From Pyropia yezoensis (taxonomy: Eukaryota > Rhodophyta > Bangiophyceae > Bangiales > Bangiaceae): DNA of 64,000 bases. Positions 43,603-53,778 of this stretch are shown one piece after another. The notes below the pieces were generated by a model, which made no database searches, was not told where the DNA came from, and was given only the letters and a program-made list of their open reading frames with translations. Position 1 is the stretch's first letter. Each line of letters starts with the position of its first letter. Made by a program: the position numbers and the translations under genes. The stretch is from the NCBI GenBank assembly GCA_009829735.1, contig CM020619.1, forward strand, positions 4,417,727-4,481,726, in the 5' to 3' direction.

Positions 43603-44889
43603 TCAACGAATAAAAATTTGATCGTCTTCTTGGCTCACGGCTTTCCCTCTCTGTAACCTCTCAAGGCGTGCACACAGAAAGTGCAAGAAATAGCCCCCCC
43701 CGCCCCAACTGCCGTCCAAAAAAAAAATAGATTCAGAGGACCCCCCCGCGCTGCTCACGAAGCCTCGTCCCGTTGATCCCTTCGTCCGCACTGGCGTCAT
43801 CCCGACAGTCAGGGCTCGCGCAACCAACGCTGGGGCCATCAATGCATGAGCAATCGAAGCGCACGTGATGCACGATTGCCACCCCACCAACAGATACCAC
43901 CCCACAGGCAGTGCAAAACAACCGGCGTAGGGCATCACCGCATCCTTCCTGGTGGTGCCGCGGGCCGCGTCGGTGCCTACCCGTCGGCCTCGCCGAGAAA
44001 GACGTGAAAGCCACAGCGCGCCCTTGATCAGAAGCCTCGGCGGCGGTCTGCTGACAACTCCCGCAAAGCTGGCACGGATGCAAACGCCCGCCACTCGCGC
44101 CCGAGACATTTTGTCGAGGTCCACGGCGGCTCGTTGGCGCCACCCCCACCCCCGGCCGCGTGCAGACCGACAATAAGATGTTCTCCTATAGCTGCTACGC
44201 GAGGGTGACGCACACCCGCACATCGCGGTTGAGGCCAAACCGCAGCCCGCCAGCGACGATCGTGCCGTAGAAGGGGAGCGTGAAGGGATACCTCCGATGT
44301 AATACAGCTGGCCTCGTCCGTGCCATCAGTGGCTCATCGAAAAATCGCTACTTACTAGTCACAGACGGGGCGCCGGCGCAAATGCAGCGCGTAAAGCGGG
44401 TACAGGGTTGGGTGGCCAGCTGAGAGTCGATGCTCACGTCAAAGCACTGATGGAGAACCAGGTCCAGGCCACTCTCGGAAGCGCAATCCCCAGCTCGAAG
44501 CTCCACTCCGCCGCATCAAGCGCTCGTCTGGCGGTCGTCGCCACCGCCGCCGCCGCCACCCCCCGCTCTGCGGCGGCCGCCGCCACGTCTGCCTGATTGG
44601 GGACCGCCCGCACATCAGTGGAGGTGGGGGGCCGCCATTATCCACCGCCTGCCGGGACGGTCCATTGACTGAAACCCACTGGGTCAGCAGGGTGAGTAGG
44701 TCGAGGGACGGCTGCCGCACAGGCGGTGAGCGCCGAGGGGCCAGGACGGTTGCGAGGCAGGACAGCCCTGCCCGGTCATGGCCGGGTAAGAAAAACACGA
44801 AGCTGTCCGGGTGGAGCTGACAACAGCGACAGCGGCAGCAGCAGCAGCGGCGGCGGTGCACGCTTCGAAGAGAGGCGGGCCCTTAGCAC
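43603..44889 (-). pseudogene. Possible decayed or intron-containing minus-strand gene
   Basis: Several minus-strand stretches have natural composition but in different frames: about 44860-44590 (PDSFVFFLPGHDRAGLSCLA), about 44590-44450 (EWSFELGIALPRVAWTW), about 44450-44360 (Cys-rich), about 44340-44210 and 44173-43733 (Cys-rich, with HPCQLCGSCQ and LFCTACG). A GTAAGT donor-like site occurs near 44353-44358 on minus. I recognise no family; the Cys pairs suggest zinc binding. Confidence 0.25.
43632..43658 (+). mobile_element. Fragment matching the DIRS 3' region
   Basis: Twenty-seven bases starting GGCTCACGGCTTTCCCTCTC are identical to 34392-34418, and both copies are preceded by ATTTGAT. It is either the end of a second DIRS copy or the displaced end of the first, with the Harbinger element between. 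Confidence 0.6.
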
Positions 44890-47800
44890 TTAAAACAACA
44901 CCACGTAGCAGCCGAATACCCAGTCCATTCCCAAGCTGAAGTCAAGGTACGTGCGCCCAATGAGGGAGCCAATGTGTCGCCGTCCCAACACGATGGAGTT
45001 CTGCGAGCAGTGGCGCAGGAAGTCAGTCGGCGCCTCGCCAAGATTCATCTGCGTCATCGTCGAGCACTTCCGGTTGGCAGCGTTCATGTAGACAATGCGG
45101 GGGGCCCATGAAGCGCGAATCTTCTGCAGATGCTCGTCCAGCAGCTTTGCGCCGTCGCGCGTCAGGGCCGTTGTTTGGAACAGCTCCCTCTCGAGGCTGC
45201 GCCAGTTCGACACCACCTTGCCGGGCGTCAAGGTTGTGCTCGCTTCCGCACCAGAGTGCTTGTACTGGATAACGAAGGCAAGATTCTTGCCGACCAGCTT
45301 CGGGTTCCGCGGACACGATACACAGCGGAAAAACATAACAGCGTCGATCCCAGGAAAATTCTCTGGTAGCTGGTAGACGTAGTCCAGGATCTCGTCATCG
45401 GCGTCCGTTCTCGGCAGAATGGCCCTGACGTCGCGGACAACGACGCCCTTTCGCTTTCGAGATGCGTCGACGAGAGCGTCTTCGAGCAGGTAGCCGTTGC
45501 CAGCATACGCACACCCCTCAGCCGCCATCAGCTTCTTCAATGAAATGGCCGCGAACTGGTCCGGTTGTCGCGATCGCGCAATAGAATGGGCGACCTCTGT
45601 CTCGGGAGCAAACACCTCCCATCTGCGCCATGTCCCTACCTCGGTGCCAGACGACGGGGTTCGTTGAGAAGCGGTCAAACCCAGCTGCTGCCGCAACATG
45701 TCGTAGAAGACCAGCTTCTTGGAATCTTCGCGCTCGAGGAGCTTGACCATAACAACGACGCTCAGGCGAGGTCGAAAGCGACTGCCAGAGCCAAGAACGA
45801 GACCCGCGCGGCGCGCCAGGTCCCACGTGATCGCTGGCCGCCCCGACATGGCAGGCAGGCACACTTCGCCGTGCGAAACGAGCTTGGATAAGATGATAGT
45901 AGACAGCATGTCGTTGAGCGCGTCCGGAGCTTCCCTCAAGGCATCACTCCAGTACTTTTCAGCAAGGCCCAGGCTCAGGTCGCTAGCAACCTGCAAGAGC
46001 ACATCTTTGACCGGAAGTTGCAGGCTCCTGATACGTCCGCTGTCCCGGTTGCCGCCAACAGCCATGCTGACGTCACCGACAGCCCACTCGCCGAGGCCAT
46101 TCACATCGCCACTGGCGGCCTTTCTGCCCGAACTCGCATCCGCCCGCTGGTAACCGTAGCCCGCGTCAACCACGGCCTTGCTGCTGCCACTCTTAACGCT
46201 CGTCCGTGATATCTGACCAACTGCGTCGCCGAGGTACACTGCTCCGCGCATGTGGCCACTCGAGCAGTGAGACAAGCCCACTGCCGTGTCCCACAGCAGC
46301 TCCCCAATCTGGCGCTTGTAGTCCTTACGCTTTGACGCGGAGCTTGCAGTTGCATGTGCGTCACATAACGCAACAAGCTCGTTCAATCCAGGCCACACCG
46401 ACGACGACCTTGACAGGTACATACGCTTCAAAGAAAGCGCAATTAGGCCGTCGAGCAGTAAAGCAGCCAGTTCAGGTGGGTCGTCTCGGGATAGATCGGC
46501 ATACTTGACCGACCGACCTGAGGGTGTAGCAGCATCTACGACTGTTTGAGCCGTCAACGACGTAGAGCACACGCAAACTCGAGCACAGTCCCCAGCTGCG
46601 CACATGGAAGCCAACAAAATCTCAGGCAGGGCAGGAAGCGTGCCGTCCTTCAATATGAACAGCTCCCGGTTGTCGTAGATGAACTCACGCAAAGCAGGCA
46701 CGTTGTCGTCCACCTTTGCGGGCTCATCGACCAGGAGAACAGCACAACCACCAGGCGGGCGGCCACTCGCTGTGCGCAGAAGGCTATTAACCTCTCCTGC
46801 GATGCTCGAGGACGTCAGAGCGCCGGCAAAAAGCGCTTGATGCACACCGGCCAGAAAGCGATCAAAAAGATGACCCGGCTCCGGATGACGCAGGTCAACA
46901 TAGTGATGAAAGAGCACACGAAGACGCCACAGGTCCGCAACGTCGGTCACCTTGGCCTTAATCGCCTTGACCTCAGCACATCGAACAGAGAACGTGCTGT
47001 TGAAGTTAACAGCCAAGAAGGACAGCTTCTGAGCAAACGCCAACTTGCGCTTCGCATTTCGGCGATGCTGGAACAGAGTCGCGACCCGCTGAGGGACGTG
47101 CTGCATGATGAACGTCTTCCCGCTGCCAGCCTCCGCCACCAGACCGGAAAGGGTGTACCGCGGATCTTTGACCTTCTGCAGCTTCATAGTCGTCTGCCAG
47201 ATGTCGACGAGCTGCTCCAACGTGCGATCGACGTCGATGGTGACAGGAGGACGGCCGGGGCTGGTTGGGAACGTCATGTCCCATTGGTACGCCGGCTTTC
47301 TTCTCAGGACCCCCAACACAGCAACAACATCTCGAACAGATAGCGCGCCGCGCAGGTCCTCGCGCTCACGGTCGGTCAGAAGAGAGGTGCCCGACTTGAC
47401 AAAGGAGAGCGCGCGCCCGTTCACATCTCTTGCCTCAATCGTAGGCACAACCGAGTGGTGCACGAAAGGTGTACTGGCGTGGCCCTGAAGCACATGCGGA
47501 GGCCTCCGGCCCGCCCAGGCAAAGCTCAGTGGCATGGAGACCGGCAAGGGCATAGACCAAGCGCGCCGCAGGTCACCGCAACTCACCAGACGCTCTGGCA
47601 ACAAGGAGCCGATGTAGCGCCGCGATGTAGCCGCAAGAACGACGGTTGCTCCTTGGCGCCTCGCAGCGCGAGGATGGCGGACTGACACACCCAAAGAGCT
47701 CCCAGGGCGAACAAGACGGCCACCGGCAACCGCTCCAGTGGGAGGAACGAATAAAGCCCATCCACGCAACACATCTTGGCGCTCGTGGCATCGCGTCGGC

Positions 47801-48027
47801 AGGTCCTTCGAGCCCATCATCGACGCGACCGCCTGAAGGTGGCCGCCAGAGAAAACGCGGTGGGGTCCGCCGCGACAGAGGTCACCGCACCGGATGGAGA
47901 TATAGTGCGCGTTCGAGCCGAACGGGGAAGGGGGCGACCCGGTCGCGTCATGGAGGAAGAAGAGGCGAACAACCGCGTCGTGTGCTTGGCCAGCAGCGGC
48001 GCGACGAACGACGCAGATGGTTACCAC
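44890..48027 (-). CDS. Large P-loop NTPase with a nuclease-like C-terminus (Crinkler/RHS-type), hypothetical
   Basis: The 1045-residue ORF is uninterrupted and of natural composition. After about 200 residues of uncertain N-terminus comes a P-loop NTPase domain: Walker A EAGSGKT with the Lys at about 304, and Walker B AVLLVDEP with Asp-Glu at 434-435. A long helical middle follows (about 480-860). Near the C-terminus, GIDAVMFFRC (Asp 895) and FVIQYKHS (Gln 921, Lys 923) form a D...QxK pattern of the PD-(D/E)xK nuclease fold. NTPase plus such a nuclease is the architecture of Crinkler-type and trypanosome RHS proteins, which are linked to transposons. The first ATG is kept; the first 100 residues are Arg/Gly/Ser-rich, so a later start is possible. 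No partner gene is adjacent. Function is inferred from architecture. Confidence 0.72.
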   Translation of the reverse strand: MVTICVVRRAAAGQAHDAVVRLFFLHDATGSPPSPFGSNAHYISIRCGDLCRGGPHRVFSGGHLQAVASMMGSKDLPTRCHERQDVLRGWALFVPPTGAVAGGRLVRPGSSLGVSVRHPRAARRQGATVVLAATSRRYIGSLLPERLVSCGDLRRAWSMPLPVSMPLSFAWAGRRPPHVLQGHASTPFVHHSVVPTIEARDVNGRALSFVKSGTSLLTDREREDLRGALSVRDVVAVLGVLRRKPAYQWDMTFPTSPGRPPVTIDVDRTLEQLVDIWQTTMKLQKVKDPRYTLSGLVAEAGSGKTFIMQHVPQRVATLFQHRRNAKRKLAFAQKLSFLAVNFNSTFSVRCAEVKAIKAKVTDVADLWRLRVLFHHYVDLRHPEPGHLFDRFLAGVHQALFAGALTSSSIAGEVNSLLRTASGRPPGGCAVLLVDEPAKVDDNVPALREFIYDNRELFILKDGTLPALPEILLASMCAAGDCARVCVCSTSLTAQTVVDAATPSGRSVKYADLSRDDPPELAALLLDGLIALSLKRMYLSRSSSVWPGLNELVALCDAHATASSASKRKDYKRQIGELLWDTAVGLSHCSSGHMRGAVYLGDAVGQISRTSVKSGSSKAVVDAGYGYQRADASSGRKAASGDVNGLGEWAVGDVSMAVGGNRDSGRIRSLQLPVKDVLLQVASDLSLGLAEKYWSDALREAPDALNDMLSTIILSKLVSHGEVCLPAMSGRPAITWDLARRAGLVLGSGSRFRPRLSVVVMVKLLEREDSKKLVFYDMLRQQLGLTASQRTPSSGTEVGTWRRWEVFAPETEVAHSIARSRQPDQFAAISLKKLMAAEGCAYAGNGYLLEDALVDASRKRKGVVVRDVRAILPRTDADDEILDYVYQLPENFPGIDAVMFFRCVSCPRNPKLVGKNLAFVIQYKHSGAEASTTLTPGKVVSNWRSLERELFQTTALTRDGAKLLDEHLQKIRASWAPRIVYMNAANRKCSTMTQMNLGEAPTDFLRHCSQNSIVLGRRHIGSLIGRTYLDFSLGMDWVFGCYVVLF

Positions 48028-50833
48028 GCGAACTACAAGCGTGGTGTGGCTTCTCTCAGTCAGAAAACCCTGGAATTACCCCAGACCTGGACATGTGGCG
48101 AGGTTGTGGCATTCGAGTTTGTGGCGCAACAAACAAGGCGAAACTTCTGGTCGGCATTCTGGGGACATCCACCGTTCATCCAGCATGTGGCAGGAGGTGA
48201 CCACGAAACACTTCTCAATATAGCCCCCTCCCGGGCACGTGGGGGGCTGGTAGCGAAGCTTTATCAGCTGAAATGTTGAACTGTGAACTCCCTGAAGTGT
48301 GTGGTATCGCAGGAATTGTACGCTCGGACGGTCGGTGTGCCAAACAGTGCAGTCAATCAACAAACACAAGTATGAAGACTATGGCTGTACTTTCAAGATC
48401 CGCGCCCTGTTGCGCTGTCCTGCGCGGTATCTGCCTCGCAAGAGGACGCAGCGGTCCTGGACCGATGGCATCTTCGCTCGCGCCAAGCGGAAGAAGAGGA
48501 AAGGCCAACAACTGGCAGAGTAATCGGGTAAGTCGCGGAAGTGGGGAGGCTCACGTCGGAGCAGTGGAGATTTAAGACGACCTTTCCAGACCGGGGGCAA
48601 CAGTGAATGCTCACAGTGAGGGGCGGCGCTGCAAGGCAAGGTGCAACACGAAGGAGAGAGTTGGTGGGCCGTGGGGGGCTACCAGCTTACTGGTATCCAT
48701 GGAGGCAGCTGAGCCGGGGGGGCACGTGTGCGCATGCACAAGCACCCCTTGCACGGGTGCACGAACAAAGGACCCCCGCACGCGTGGGGTCTGCTTGGGC
48801 GAGCGCGGAGGAGCGACCCTCCTACTTCTCTTCCGCCATGCTGTCGGGCTGCGAGGGACCACGTGCGTGCGAGTACGGGGGTCAATCAGCCTCTGGATCC
48901 AGGCCTGGATAGAGAGGAGCAGAAAACGCACCTCGACCCAAGGTCCTTGGGCTCCGGTGGCAAGCTCACAGCGGGGCTTCTGGGGTTCCACAGACTCGTC
49001 TTCTCATGTCAGAACACGACAAGTCGATGTATTTATTCCCAAGAACGACACATTTCGAACGCATTCGCCGACTATTCGTCGTCCAATCATGTCAGGCCGC
49101 TGGAGAACATGCGGCTGAGCGCTATTCAAGCTTCATCCTGGCGTCGGCCAATCAGAGCCCCTATTGGCGTCCCGCTGAGAGCGATGATGAGCCATGAATT
49201 CTCCTTAAGGCTGGCCACACCGTATACAGCTTCGCTAATCAAACATACAGACTGTGCTTTCACGAACATTGGCAAGCATCAAAGCTCTCTGGGCGATGCG
49301 CGGCCAGTGCCCTGGTGGGGGTCCAGGAAGACCAGGTATCTATGTCATCGGACGATAGAGTTCTTCTTTTGTTTCTGGTGGGCCGCCACGTTAGATAAAC
49401 GCCTCCTGAGCGGAAATACTGAATATATTTGTAATAAACTATCGTGTTTCAAAGCGTCCTATATGCGACGAAATGAAGCTTGTCAAATTAGAATAGACTC
49501 GAATGGACTACATAAGTCTGTACTAATCCTGTCACAAGTACGGGAAAGTTGCTGTTCGTGGGGTTGGCCGTCTGGAACGCCACTCCACCGCAGGTAGGCG
49601 CTGGGCGTCGACGCGGTGCCCAGCAGCGACTGGGCGGCGACTAGGCGGCACCGGCGTGGCGGCGCGGGTGGTGTCGGTGGCGATGGGGTTGTTTTTTTTC
49701 TAGACGGGGTGGGGCAATCCTCCTGCGACGGCCCCCCTGTCGACGCCTGGACCACCGCCACCAATCCCCACGGCTGCGGAGGGGCGGCCCGCGGCGGGGA
49801 CGCGCTGGTCGCAGCGGACAAGCCTGGAGAGGGCGGAACGGCCGCGGCGACGACCAGCGGCGTCGCAGCCGCGGTGGCGGCCAGCGACGTGCCGGGCGCG
49901 ACGGGGTAGCGGTCCGCTGGTGGTATTAGTGGTGGCGATGGTGGTGTCGTAGGCGGTGCGGTGGCGGTGCTTGGCGGCGGCGGGTGGTGATCCCCCCCCG
50001 TCACCTTCTCAACGCTCCCTACCGCTGTCGTGGCGCCCAACGCTGTCGCCAAGGCCACAAGGGTAGGCGGCGTGGCAGTGTGGGCGGTGCATTTTGATGA
50101 CGCCGCGGCGCCGGCGCCGGCGGCGACGGAGCCGGGCCGGCGAGGTAGGGCGGGGGGGAAAGGAACCTGCCCTTCGGCGACACGGACGACGGAACGACGG
50201 GCGCCCCCGTTGACGCCGTAGCCCCCCTCCGCCCACCCGCCGGCGGCGGTGGCAGCGGCAGCGGCAGCGGCAGAGGCTGAAACGACGACGGAAACGCGGC
50301 CGGCACCCTTGCTGACCTCCCGGCGGCGCTGACTCCTCAGCCAAGGAGCTTGGCGCGGCGGTGGCGGCGGTCGCCGCTGCCACCGCCGCCACCTTCCTCG
50401 GCGACGAGCCCGCTGGTGGGGGCGGCTCCGGCGCTGTCGGCAATTGCAGCGACGGCGGCCGCGACGGCGGTGGCGGCGACGGCGACGGGGACGGCGGCGG
50501 CACCCCTTTGCGCCTGGTCGTGGCGCTGGCGCAGGCGGCAGCGACGGCCTGCCTGCCGCCGGCGGCTGCCTGCCTCCTACTCCTCTGCCTGCACTAGCGG
50601 GTCGGCCGGCGGCGGCGGCGCCCCCGGCTCGCCGCCGCCGCTGCTGCCGTCGCCGCCACAGCGGCCGCCTCTGCTGCCGCCGTAGTCGCCGCCGCTGCCG
50701 CCGCCGCTGCCGCCGCCGCCGCCGCCACCAATGCCGCCGCCGCCGCGAGCCTCCCGCCTGATGGTGCAAGACGTGGGGCGCGCGTATGGCGGTGGTTGCG
50801 GTGGCGGTGGCTTGCCAGCCTTTAGGGCGTGAC
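48028..50833. other. Region without a supported gene
   Basis: 48028-49560 is of balanced to AT-rich composition with short ORFs only, a CCAATCAG box at 49148 and an AATAAA near 49433. 49560-50830 is GC-rich. Minus-strand ORFs there (49483-50769, 50009-50503, 50577-50861) have Ala/Pro/Gly stretches that could be exons of a low-complexity protein, but the frame changes repeatedly. Imperfect GCC-type triplet repeats lie at about 50620-50745. Confidence 0.4.
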
Positions 50834-50836
50834 TTA

Positions 50837-50997
50837 GAGCATGTCTATCGGTGGAACCCAAAACCCATACTATTATGGGTTATAGCTCAGATCATGTCTA
50901 TCGGTGCACCTATAACCCATAAAAAATAGCTCTGAGCTATCTGCGGGGCCAAATCCGGGCTCGGATAGCGCAGAGGATAGCTCAGAGCTATCCTCTG
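50837..50997 (+). promoter_or_regulatory. Harbinger left end: terminal motif, subterminal repeat and palindromes
   Basis: The terminal GAGCATGTCTATCGGTG is repeated with one change 53 bases inward at 50890-50906. It is followed by ATAGCTC-T-GAGCTAT near 50926-50940 and a 27-base near-perfect palindrome at 50971-50997 built on the same AGCTCaGAGCT core. These are plausible binding sites for the Myb/SANT protein or transposase. Confidence 0.55.
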
Positions 50998-51092
50998 AGC
51001 TACTATAGCAAAGCCAATCAGATGGTTCCATCCCAGGAATGAGCGGCGGTGGCACAATTTCTGTTCAGAAGTAAAGAAGAAGTGGCACAAAT

Positions 51093-52280
51093 ATGGTCAG
51101 AGTGACACTCGCAACTGCAAAGCCCGCCTGTCCCTCCGTCCAACCCATGGCACTACCCGCCGTCTTCGTTGGAGCTGCGACTCTCGAGTGGCCGCCCCCC
51201 CTTCGCATGTCAGCGAGGACCATGGCATCGTCGGCGGACAGCCCGAGTTCCCCCGCCGTGACTGATCCCATTCCTGTGCCTGCCTCTCCCCGTTCTCGTT
51301 CATCTGGTCCGCCGGATTCAACGGTGTCGCCTGCAGCGAGCGCCACCACTGCGCGAGGCCCCAACATTTCCCCCGAGGAGGACTTGGCTTTGGCGCGGTC
51401 GTGGATCAACGTGTCGGAGTATATTGTCGACATGGACAGGGACTGCTTTTGGGAAAAAGTGGCGGACGTGTTTGTCAAGCAGCCGGAGGTCTCGGAGCAG
51501 CGGACACCCGGGAGCCTGCGGTCGCGGTTTTCGACTTTGCAGAAGCAATCCCAGAAGTACAATGCTGCGGAAGCCAAGTATCGTAGCGCCATCCCGTCCG
51601 GTGAGTCAGAGGCGGAAACGGTCAAGAACATTATGACGTACTACCGAGTCTCCAACAAAGTTTTGAACAAGAAGAAAGAACGTGTACCCGCCCCCATGTT
51701 CAAGAGTGTCGCTGCGGCGCACCTTCTCGCCACGTGTCCCAAGTTTTCTTCCAAGGTTCTGGCGTCTTCTACCGGCGGCAGGGCGGAACCTGGAGCGCCG
51801 TCAGCGGAGCGGCGCGAGTCAGTGGCTGGACCGTCAGAGGCTGGGACGACACCTGACACCACCAGTCCGCCTCGGGTCGCACCAGGAGCAGCTGAGCCAC
51901 CAGCTGTGGAACCAGCCATCCCGGCTGTCAAGCCGAGCGCGGCTCGCCCTCGGGGCGTCAAACGCACGAAGGCCTCTTTGGTGGACCCCAACCCCGCTGG
52001 TGCCGCCTTCGAGCGCTTGGCTACTTCCGTGACGAGCATGAAAGAGGCAATGGTCTCTTCCAACCGGCGGAAGGCGGACTTGGCGGGGTTGGCGCTAGAG
52101 GCGAAGCTGGTGGACATGCTGGACGAGGGAGCCGAGAAGCAGACGATGGTGAGGGATTCACTGCGTAGGACCAGGCAGGCCAGCACGGCAACTGACAGCG
52201 CAACCGCGTCCGCGCAGCAGCGCACACCGACCGAGGTCCCTCGTGAAGTGGACGACAATGATGAGGAAGAGGAGGGTTAG
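51093..52280 (+). CDS. Myb/SANT-like protein of the second Harbinger element
   Basis: The 395-residue ORF has a Ser/Pro-rich N-terminus and a Myb/SANT-like domain at about residues 91-135 (ISPEEDLALARSWINVSE, then RDCFWEKVADVF), followed by RTPGSLRSRFSTLQKQSQKY and a helical block to about 220. This is the trihelix-type layout of Harbinger partner proteins. The middle is Pro/Ala/Ser-rich, the C-terminus helical, ending in an acidic DDNDEEEEG tail. Starts at 51093, 51207 or 51222 are all possible; the DNA-binding part begins after all three. A CCAATCAG box lies at 51014, about 80 bases upstream of the first ATG. It is complete and uninterrupted. Confidence 0.75.
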   Translation: MVRVTLATAKPACPSVQPMALPAVFVGAATLEWPPPLRMSARTMASSADSPSSPAVTDPIPVPASPRSRSSGPPDSTVSPAASATTARGPNISPEEDLALARSWINVSEYIVDMDRDCFWEKVADVFVKQPEVSEQRTPGSLRSRFSTLQKQSQKYNAAEAKYRSAIPSGESEAETVKNIMTYYRVSNKVLNKKKERVPAPMFKSVAAAHLLATCPKFSSKVLASSTGGRAEPGAPSAERRESVAGPSEAGTTPDTTSPPRVAPGAAEPPAVEPAIPAVKPSAARPRGVKRTKASLVDPNPAGAAFERLATSVTSMKEAMVSSNRRKADLAGLALEAKLVDMLDEGAEKQTMVRDSLRRTRQASTATDSATASAQQRTPTEVPREVDDNDEEEEG

Positions 52281-52993
52281 CGGGAACTTGTGCTTGCCTT
52301 CGTTTGTCTCATGTCAGCGACAGTTATCTGTTGCAACGTACTTGCTTTCCAGTCGTTTTCAATAATCTCCAGTTTCTGTCTTTTTGGGCCACGTGTACCA
52401 CAGTCCTTCGAACTCTTCTTGTGTTTCTGGGGCTTCAAACATGGCATTGTGCGGAGAACCGTGAAGCGCACCCCGCTGTCAGACGTTCCGCGCCCCCCAC
52501 CTGCCCTTCCAAAATCCTCAATGAGATCCGGCCGCCTCGCTCGAACCCCCCCCCCCCCCCCGCGTGGTCCCCCCTGCCCGCCCCCCCCATGCGAATGGTG
52601 GCTTTTTCGTGACCACCGCCACAGCGGCAACACGGCACAGACCCTGCCTACGCGGCCGCAACTACTCGCTCGTCCAGTCTCAGCCTCCTCAGCAACGGCG
52701 CCGGCGCCGCAGACGCCACCGCACCCCCTCGCTCTACCAGCAAGCGTCCCCCTTCCGAGATTCGGCCGCCCCTCTCGAAGATCCTTCCCCCCCCCCTCCG
52801 TACCCGAATGGTGGCTTTTTGGCGGCCACCGCCGCAACGACAACAGCGGCACAGAGCCTACCTACGCCGTCGCCTCCATTGACTGGTCCCGTTCCGCTCA
52901 TCCTGACCCGCCCTCATCAGCAATGGTGCCGACGCATCCGACGCCACCGCATCCCGTCGCTCCCCCCACCCCCCCCCTGCCAGGCATCCCCCC
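52281..52993. repeat. Harbinger spacer with a 213-bp tandem duplication
   Basis: CGAATGGTGGCTTTTT plus about 45 following bases occurs at 52592 and again at 52805, and the sequence after each copy (CTCAGCAAxGGxGCCG, ACGCCACCGCA) is also related, giving a period of about 213 bases. No ORF here has a domain. The 5' LTR of the inserted retroelement follows directly. Confidence 0.65.
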
Positions 52994-53567
52994 TGTAGCA
53001 TCCCTGGCCCCGACTTGGCGCCGACACGGGACTGCAACCAGAGGGCACCAGGTGCCAGTACACGCCCGCCGTGTGGTGATGGTTGGCGGCCGTGGCCCGT
53101 GCCCGGCACTGGGATGCGGTGGACTACGCTATCCACACGCGAGAGAGGGATTTCTGATGTGTTTTTGCATACTTGTGAGGGACTTGATTTGAGAGAAATT
53201 GAGTGTGAGATTAGCGAGTGGGAATAGAATTAGTAGTGATAGTGGCCCCCGACCTGACGAGGTTAGACTCGGGTCGGGGCCACTCGGGGTTATGGGGGGG
53301 GGCTACCTGGCCAACGTGCCGAGGCTCCCCCAGATGCACGTTAAGAGGGACAGCGAGGCGCCCTTGGCCTGCGCCCTCAGGCAAAAAGACAACTGCGCGT
53401 TTGCTTTCCTCTTCCCCGTGTGCACTACCGTGCGTATCTGTTTGCCCTGCGAGCAGGCACGTGAGGCAACAGGCATACCATTCTCGTAGTTCCCCTTTCT
53501 GTGTTACCTGTCCCTTTCCCCCGAGGGATATTGACACGTGTCTGGGAGGATCGAGTTTTATACCACA
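52994..53567 (+). repeat. 5' LTR
   Basis: TGTAGCATCC...TATACCACA, 574 bp. It contains an inverted repeat at 53242-53283 (GTGGCCCCCGACC against GGGTCGGGGCCAC) that is better paired here than in the 3' LTR. Confidence 0.95.
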
Positions 53568-53571
53568 TATT

Positions 53572-53589
53572 TGGTGGAGCAGCAGGGGA
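53572..53589 (+). other. Candidate primer binding site
   Basis: TGGTGGAGCAGCAGGGGA starts four bases after the LTR. Its complement ends in CCA as required for a tRNA 3' end. I could not assign the tRNA. Confidence 0.55.
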
Positions 53590-53778
53590 TAGTGGAGTGT
53601 TTGGGAAGAGACATTTGGGAGCAGCGGTTGGGTTGTTCCTGTTCTGTCTTTTTCTGTGGTTTGGGAATTATTTGCAACCGTTCACGGGAATCCCATTCCT
53701 GGCTCTCCAACCCCTCTCTTGTGGTCTTGCGATCTTTGGACACGCAGGCAACTGGACTGTGGCTGTCAAGAGACCAAC

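Noticed and set aside
51093-52280. Myb/SANT ORF as a host transcription factor
   Set aside because: Its layout, the TTA-flanked terminal motif upstream and a Harbinger transposase converging from the other side fit a transposon partner protein better.
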